Below, one piece after another: positions 31,301 to 35,404 of a DNA stretch of 35,404 bases; position 1 is the first letter of the stretch; every line of letters begins with the position of its first letter. A program made the position numbers and the translations under genes. The stretch comes from Clostridia bacterium (GTDB taxonomy: Bacteria; Bacillota; Clostridia; Christensenellales; CAG-314), in assembly GCA_017500855.1 (NCBI GenBank), contig JAFVYC010000017.1, positions 1-35,404 on the forward strand, written 5' to 3'. The notes under the pieces were generated by a model. The model saw nothing but the letters and a program-made list of their open reading frames with translations. It was not told where the DNA came from and made no database searches.

Positions 31301-31455
31301 TTTTCTGCATTACCAACAAAACAGAAGTGCAAAAGCGCCTGCAACTTGCCACCGTTCTTGGCGGAAAGTTTTGCGCCTTGGCAAGATTTTGCAAAATGGA
31401 ACTGTTGTTTTTGCTTTGTTTGGGCATCGGTTGCCACAACTTTGACAATTCTCAT
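28309..31455 (-). CDS. SMC/SbcC-like coiled-coil protein with eroded ATPase motifs
   Basis: The 1048-residue protein has a small N-terminal lobe (about 1-130), a very long heptad-rich coiled coil (about 150-900) and a C-terminal lobe (about 930-1048). The order and the N-lobe strands (NDVEVEFFVGNDLFVVGKY) match SbcC/Rad50-type ATPases. Where a Walker A loop belongs, residues 31-48 read SAKNGGKLQALLHFCFVG, a recognisable but broken form lacking the Ser/Gly-Lys-Ser/Thr. The C-lobe keeps VCLALAVANS and IVFEERLAVD where the signature helix and Walker B lie, without LSGG or an intact DE. No CxxC zinc hook is seen, and no sbcD lies nearby. GTG at 31458 is an alternative start; ATG 31455 sits behind GGAGA. 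Structural or DNA-binding role inferred. Confidence 0.8.
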   Translation of the reverse strand: MRIVKVVATDAQTKQKQQFHFAKSCQGAKLSAKNGGKLQALLHFCFVGNAENPNDVEVEFFVGNDLFVVGKYHGEEGRVRTVLKKQVDGRWQVVARNNNAIAQVQNLVGKPLEQLLAQNYICNKRANNFHGSLQQFEDVKALAEIGVGMQSQAEQTEQRKQLALQTAQQCQAQPAVSQADLDKTNTRLAEIAQQIQGIVAMLGVVEAHKTSNAMRLGIEQKLEETQQKYNLLMERQASISAIKQKLALQDNVLALLPKMRTLQTLKAQRDDYEKQRYELTSELEWQQKELQSIVEQLEQKQAQFASLQDKRNKIESINSQLARIASLYEKNRQLNEYLVELSQKQQFLASEQVMYRNKLDAVEKSIAEVKDHLEMFQVPGKSVGELLEAVRIDVKIDEVTSQIEKLQGEIAIKESQIAERESKLVVQLKHFRSVSELDVAVSPLKAKDTILQVLETKHGKLETINTSLAQKQRNLQRALEDYKYRILQLDLSKSKLEGALQQTLQRKEEEFKREVYLTNQRMNTEAEGVFAVTANFHDEEVESLKQEIASRNVDRDVLVQRASQLEGALKEIARHIAMNNAEMQGLQREKANIVKRYNEIVANNSSEVVFNYLKALATDGGTKYLLDTQQDAVRTEAEVAEQKRNVEVLKNKLSALRSRLRYLEETQQQLDSEKTSVDNLVSTNDRLKDQLTDIGGRMSAGYEQYKAVSRQLEGIASKLDDVKATIVEITKTVKVNERQIAEATQQAQLLAGSDDIEGVLESFSYDLGDVESERKMLLESKQNAEREVFNKRLQLEKVQWLYQTICTEHSQLQQEVDLELGLKGISPADLEGQDLDQDLSELRGAVAEFEQAKSDVSNKLENYLALLKTASPVGESVDEDALEQQLQQLTAEQANLVEQRKQQLQQFVVATDAKLRATVAQSQLETLCEMQQPSVHTKVLQTLVQEKVDGIVEQANAMLAEFAVGYTLKQQNMQLQIDFDNQVLDYDSLAEDVKTAVFVCLALAVANSQKQGASIVFEERLAVDKKVLAKVLQNLQNIHHVVKNSKSN

Positions 31456-31496
31456 CACTAATTCTCCAAAATTTTTTCGGAACTTGACAATTCTCG

Positions 31497-31525
31497 TTGA
31501 TATCCACGCATTTTTGTGCTAAAAT
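31497..31525 (+). promoter_or_regulatory. Promoter of the dnaD-like/dnaI operon
   Basis: TTGATA (31497-31502) and TAAAAT (31520-31525) are spaced by 17 bp. The leader to the ATG at 31630 is about 95 nt and otherwise plain. Confidence 0.75.
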
Positions 31526-31629
31526 AGAGTGTAGACACATTGCGAGCCTTGCAAGTTTGCTTGTTTGTTATATTATAACTCATAAACAAGAAATAATCAA
31601 GGGGTTCAAAAAACAAAAGAGGTACTTTT

Positions 31630-33072
31630 ATGGCTTTTTGTGACAAAGAAAAACAACTGGTGGACGGCGGTATCACTTGCTTGGACAACAAATTCATCAT
31701 CAACTACTTGCCCGACGCTCCCGACGTTAGAAGCGCCGTGTACTTGCTTGGCTTGGTGCTTTCCGAAAGCAAAGGCGCCGACAACGACATTGCCACCATT
31801 GCCAACAAACTGAACATTTCCACCGAGGACGTGATGGCTTGCTACCAGTACTGGGAAGAAATGGGCCTTGTGCACATTGCAAGCGACAATCCGCCAAGGG
31901 TGCTGTACCTTTCCATGAGGCAAGGCACAACTGCGCTCAAAAAAATCAAGCCATCCAAGTACAAAAAGTTCAACATCGAAATGCAAGATGCCATTCGTGG
32001 CAGAATGATCACTTCGCAAGAATTCAACGAGTACCACTTGTTTTTGGAAGACACCACATTCCAACCGGAAGCGCTTGTTGCCATTGCCAAGTACTGCACG
32101 GAATTGAAGGGCAACGACATCAACTACCACTACATTTTGACGGTGGCTCGCAACCAACTGCACAAGGGCGCAACCACGTTGGAAACGGTGCAACAAAACC
32201 TTTCCACCCAACAAAAGTACGACGACGACTTGAAGTTGGTGTTCAAAGCGCTTGCTGTCAACCGCAAAATTGACTACACCGACCGTGAAATGTACGAAAA
32301 GTGGACTGTGGACTTTGGCTTTACGCAAGACACAATTTGCACCATTGCCAAAAAGTGCAAGCGTGGCGGAATGGCAAAGTTGGACAGTTGCCTTGTGGAA
32401 TACTACAAAAAGGGCGTGTTCGACGCCAAGGAAATTGAGCACTACGAACAACAAAAACAAAGTTTGTTCGACCTTGCAAAAACCATCAACAAAACCATTG
32501 GCGTGTACTACCAAAGTGTGGATGCCATTGTGGACGAGTACCTTTCCAATTGGGTGCGCTTGGGCTACGACGGCGAAACGCTTGTTGCCATTGCCAAGTA
32601 CTGCTTCAAAAGTGGCATTCGCACCTTGAACGGTTTGGCAAGCGTTGTGGAAAAACTGCACAAACACGGCATCACAACAGTTGCTTCGTTGCAACAGTAC
32701 TTGCACCGTTTGGCGCAAAAGGACGAGCAAATCAAGCAAGTTCTTGCTTGGGCAGGATTGGAACGCAACGTGACACAAAGCGACAGAACGCTGTTCCGCA
32801 CCTGGACGGAAATTTGGGAAATGCCCATGGACGTGGTAGAATTTGTGGCAAAAAAATCCGCCGGAACAACTGCCCCAACAGCCTACGTCAACAGGGTGCT
32901 TGCCGACTACAAACAACGTGGCATCAAAACTGTTGAACAAGCGCAAGCAATTCAACAATCCACAGCAACAACGGCACAACCGCAAAAACGTGCCATCATT
33001 GGCGACGACTTGGAGCGCCGTGAGTACACCGACGAGCAACTTGCTTCACTCATCAACGCATTCGACGACTAG
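31630..33072 (+). CDS. DnaD-like primosome protein with four C-terminal repeats
   Basis: The 480-residue protein starts with a winged-helix domain (about 1-115: IANKLNISTEDVMACYQYWEEMGLV) like DnaD/DnaB of Firmicutes, which prepare replication origins for helicase loading. Four DnaB_2-type helical repeats follow at about 131-195, 217-272, 301-357 and 386-441. The core LVAIAKYC is identical in repeats 1 and 3 and varies in 2 (ICTIAKKC) and 4 (VEFVAKKS). Typical DnaD has a single such domain. The start follows a modest site (AAAGAGG); no better one exists. dnaI begins 8 nt after the stop. Role in helicase loading is well supported by context. Confidence 0.9.
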   Translation: MAFCDKEKQLVDGGITCLDNKFIINYLPDAPDVRSAVYLLGLVLSESKGADNDIATIANKLNISTEDVMACYQYWEEMGLVHIASDNPPRVLYLSMRQGTTALKKIKPSKYKKFNIEMQDAIRGRMITSQEFNEYHLFLEDTTFQPEALVAIAKYCTELKGNDINYHYILTVARNQLHKGATTLETVQQNLSTQQKYDDDLKLVFKALAVNRKIDYTDREMYEKWTVDFGFTQDTICTIAKKCKRGGMAKLDSCLVEYYKKGVFDAKEIEHYEQQKQSLFDLAKTINKTIGVYYQSVDAIVDEYLSNWVRLGYDGETLVAIAKYCFKSGIRTLNGLASVVEKLHKHGITTVASLQQYLHRLAQKDEQIKQVLAWAGLERNVTQSDRTLFRTWTEIWEMPMDVVEFVAKKSAGTTAPTAYVNRVLADYKQRGIKTVEQAQAIQQSTATTAQPQKRAIIGDDLERREYTDEQLASLINAFDD

Positions 33073-33080
33073 GAGAAACC

Positions 33081-33977
33081 ATGAACAAACAACCGTTGCT
33101 TCAAAAAGCAAAAAACATTGTAGGCGCTCGCCGAATCCACGCATTGGACAGGTGCGACGCACTGCTTGCCAAACTGCAACAAAACCCCGCTTGGAACAGT
33201 TGCACAACACAACTGAAACAGGCGCAAATTGCCTTTGCGCAAAGCCACGGGCAAGACCAAGTTGCTTGCCAAAAAATTGCCAAACTCAAGGCGCAACAAG
33301 CGGGAATTTTGCAAAAACTTGGCGTTCATCCAAGCAAACTGCAACCACAATTCCATTGCAAAGCCTGCCAAGACAGGGGCTTTGTGGACGGCAAAATGTG
33401 CAAATGCTTGCAAGCGGAATTTTTGCAACTGCTTGGCGAAAGTAGCAACGTTGCAAACAAGGGCTACACATTCCAAGCATCCACCGAGCAAAACCCCAAA
33501 AACGCCATTGTGTACGAAAAGGCGCAAAAGGCAATGGACGACGGCAAAAACCTGCTACTTTTGGGCAACACGGGTACGGGAAAAACCTACCTTGTGTGCG
33601 CATGCGTCAACCACGCTGTGGCGCAAGGAAAAACTGCGCTTTTCACAACTGCCTACAGCCTGAACAGCCTGTTTTTGGAATGCCACATTGGCAACGCCGA
33701 AACAAGGCAAGCCGTGATGGAAAGTTTGATGGAAGTGGACGTGTTGGCAATTGACGACCTTGGCACGGAAAACGTCTACAAAAACGTCACTGCCGAGTAC
33801 CTGTTCTCCCTTGTCAACGAAAGAATGTTCCGTGGCAAACAAACGGTTGTTTCCACAAACCTCACGTTGCAATCCATTCGCAATCGCTACGACGAACGGT
33901 TGTTCAGCAGACTTGTTGACCAACAAAAAACGCTTGTTGCCCTTCTTGTTGGCGACGACAAACGCATTGTAAAATAG
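33081..33977 (+). CDS. dnaI: Primosomal helicase loader, DnaI-like AAA+ ATPase
   Basis: The 298-residue protein loads the replicative helicase onto DNA. Its N-terminal half ends in a zinc-binding motif CKACQDRGFVDGKMCKC (about 93-109), as in Bacillus DnaI. The AAA+ core has Walker A GNTGTGKT near residue 162, Walker B VLAIDDLG, sensor 1 VVSTNL and the arginine finger in YDERLFSRL. The ATG at 33081 follows AGGAGAA and lies 8 nt after the DnaD-like gene, so the two form a replication-initiation operon, the usual arrangement in Clostridia. A terminator follows. Confidence 0.95.
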   Translation: MNKQPLLQKAKNIVGARRIHALDRCDALLAKLQQNPAWNSCTTQLKQAQIAFAQSHGQDQVACQKIAKLKAQQAGILQKLGVHPSKLQPQFHCKACQDRGFVDGKMCKCLQAEFLQLLGESSNVANKGYTFQASTEQNPKNAIVYEKAQKAMDDGKNLLLLGNTGTGKTYLVCACVNHAVAQGKTALFTTAYSLNSLFLECHIGNAETRQAVMESLMEVDVLAIDDLGTENVYKNVTAEYLFSLVNERMFRGKQTVVSTNLTLQSIRNRYDERLFSRLVDQQKTLVALLVGDDKRIVK

Positions 33978-34057
33978 CAAAACCCCCACCACGTGGGCAA
34001 AAAAACAGGCACACGCCCTGCCATCTTTGCAAAAAAAACATAAAATTTACAAAACAC

Positions 34058-34089
34058 AAATGCCAATGAGTACATTGGCATTTTTTTTT
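34058..34089 (+). terminator. Terminator of the dnaD-like/dnaI operon
   Basis: AAATGCCAATG and CATTGGCATTT enclose a 4-nt loop and are followed by a run of T. A CCACGTGG hairpin without a T run lies just upstream (33985-33997). Confidence 0.9.
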
Positions 34090-34113
34090 GTTACACGCCG
34101 TTGCAAATTGTGC

Positions 34114-34151
34114 AAAAAAAAACATCCCCCATGGCAGGTGCACGGGGGATG
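34114..34151 (-). terminator. Terminator of the pilin-like gene
   Basis: On the minus strand CATCCCCC and GGGGGATG (34123-34151) enclose a 13-nt loop and are followed by nine T. Confidence 0.85.
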
Positions 34152-34229
34152 AGGTAATTAATCATACTAAACTTGCTATTTGCTTTTGATCATATAATCA
34201 AAAAGTTTTCATCTTGCAAACAATGTGAA

Positions 34230-35404
34230 CTATTTTGTCAAAACTGGTGTGTAATAGTCGCTATTATATGTCCACAATGCACCGTTCACACGGCTAGCTT
34301 CGTATTTAGAGCCTGCTGGAAGAGAACCTGCTGCCCAAGACGTTGTGTTGTTGGAAACTGTAACGCCGGAAGCATCTGCACCTTCGTACCACAAACCGAT
34401 GATTTGACATACTGCGCCTTCTTCTGCATAAATCCTGTTGCCTGTAGCTGAACAACCGGAGAATGTGATAGCTTCGTTGCCACCAGCATTACCTACAAAT
34501 GGAGCAACCTTGTTTTTACCAATCAAATGACAATCTTCTACTTTACAATTTGTAAAGCTTACACTAGCTGCACCACTTCCTGCAGCACCTACAAATGCAG
34601 CAACGGAACCAATAGTTGGTGCGCCGAATGAACAGTTTTTCAATGTGATATTTTCAAATTTTACAACTGGACTCTTGCCAACTCCTGCAGTTGCTTGACT
34701 TGCATATGGAACAATTCCACCATAGTAACTTCTGAGTTCGCCATCAGTGTTGCTGTCACTAAGGATGGAAACGTTTGTTTGAGCAATGTTGGAAAGAACA
34801 ACTTCGCTATCTGCACGGATTATCAAAGTACCTTTATCAACATTATCAAACCAGAACGCAATGCTTGCGCCCATAAAGTTGATGTCGTTTGCAATTTCAA
34901 TTGTGATTGTTTTGCCATTGCTGTTTGCGTTGTTTACAAGCGCATTGAAGTTTTGAGACAATGCGTACATTTGTTCCTTTGTGGAAACTTCAATTGTCCA
35001 AGTTGTTTCTGTTGAAACTGCTGTTGCAAAATATGCATCAGCATCTGCTTTGCTGAGACCTTCGATTTGTCCTGTCAAAGAATACCAGTTTTCTGGATGT
35101 GTTTCAATTCCTTCTGGAGCAAGAACTGTGTAGTTGCTGTCGGTGTAGATAATTCTGTTGGAAACACTGTCCCAGAAGAAATACTTACCCTTGGAAAGTG
35201 GTTTGTAGTCTTCGATAGAAAGATCACAACCATCAAGGAATTCAATAACGTCGTGAATACTTCTGAATTGACCGTCTGGAATGTTACCAGCAATGAGTGC
35301 AGTGTTCATTTGTGCAACTGCTTGTTCGTCTACGGAACGGTTTGCCTTTTCGATGAAGCTTGTGTAGCCAACAACGGAAACTGTTGTCAAGATTGCCAAA
35401 ATTG
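34230..35404 (-). CDS. Type IV pilin-like protein with beta-helix body, 5' end cut off
   Basis: The frame is open to the right edge, so the true start and prepilin leader are missing. The visible N-terminus ILAILTTVSVVGYTSFIEKA is the end of the hydrophobic helix typical of type IV pilins and pseudopilins. The remaining about 370 residues are much larger than a usual pilin. From about residue 160 they show strand-rich repeats with Cys, Asn and Gly turns (FENITLKNCSFG, VSFTNCKVEDCHLIG, ITFSGCSATGNRIY), as in right-handed beta-helix adhesins. It is probably exposed at the surface, on pili or as a minor pilin. Codon usage is more ordinary than in core genes. Assembly genes would be expected beyond the edge. 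Confidence 0.82.
   Translation of the reverse strand, partial: ILAILTTVSVVGYTSFIEKANRSVDEQAVAQMNTALIAGNIPDGQFRSIHDVIEFLDGCDLSIEDYKPLSKGKYFFWDSVSNRIIYTDSNYTVLAPEGIETHPENWYSLTGQIEGLSKADADAYFATAVSTETTWTIEVSTKEQMYALSQNFNALVNNANSNGKTITIEIANDINFMGASIAFWFDNVDKGTLIIRADSEVVLSNIAQTNVSILSDSNTDGELRSYYGGIVPYASQATAGVGKSPVVKFENITLKNCSFGAPTIGSVAAFVGAAGSGAASVSFTNCKVEDCHLIGKNKVAPFVGNAGGNEAITFSGCSATGNRIYAEEGAVCQIIGLWYEGADASGVTVSNNTTSWAAGSLPAGSKYEASRVNGALWTYNSDYYTPVLTK

Noticed and set aside
31606..33039. Long antisense frame (about 477 codons) opposite the DnaD-like gene
   Set aside because: It has no ribosome binding site and a Val/His/Phe-rich composition unlike any protein. It exists because the real gene avoids TTA, CTA and TCA codons.

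Overview
The window looks like a chromosomal contig from an anaerobic, low-to-mid GC Firmicute, most likely a Clostridia-class gut-type bacterium. Support includes a DnaD-like plus DnaI primosome pair, a CIRCE-type operator before hsp20, a [4Fe-4S] L-serine ammonia-lyase, an EFR1-type flavodoxin/ferredoxin, a FatA-like acyl-ACP thioesterase, AGGAGG-type ribosome binding sites and SigA-like promoters (TTGACN or TTTACN, 16-17 bp, TATAAT or TACAAT). Placement below class level cannot be made from the sequence alone.

Layout. 1-857: edge of a lipoprotein gene, a remarkable array of unlike hairpins joined by ATATCATC/GATGATAT spacers, and a tRNA-Ser(GCT) with a duplicated 3' end. 1304-3138: a Nudix hydrolase and two head-to-head paralogous membrane proteins. 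3245-7235: sdaA and dtd (one operon), a MATE exporter and a small P-loop kinase-like protein. 7460-9711: a MarR regulator, then the overlapping tcdA/thioesterase pair. 9813-11881: an overlapping PP-loop ATPase and EFR1 ferredoxin. 12194-13756: a large orphan protein.

13859-18576 is an accessory island with more ordinary AT-rich codon usage than its surroundings. It holds an SF2 helicase with two C-terminal membrane helices, two paralogous 151-residue membrane proteins with PH-like tails, and a small winged-helix protein bracketed by two copies of an 80-bp repeat. The island lies directly downstream of rlmD, and a near-exact copy of the rlmD 3' end lies 348 bp beyond it. The rlmD 3' end therefore looks like an integration site. 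The helicase cluster is the best candidate here for an undescribed system, possibly defensive; that function is inference.

18524-25191 carries rlmD, a two-component system (response regulator, then kinase), a PPOX-fold protein, an orphan protein and CIRCE-controlled hsp20. 25489-35404 carries an M1-type lipoprotein peptidase, thpR, yqeY, an SMC/SbcC-like coiled-coil protein whose ATPase motifs are eroded, a DnaD-like protein with four tandem C-terminal repeats plus dnaI, and the edge of a pilin-like protein with a beta-helix-like body.

Most genes, and the gaps between them, are strongly enriched in TTGC/GCAA and poor in TTA, CTA and TCA codons. This produces very long spurious antisense reading frames, which were left out.
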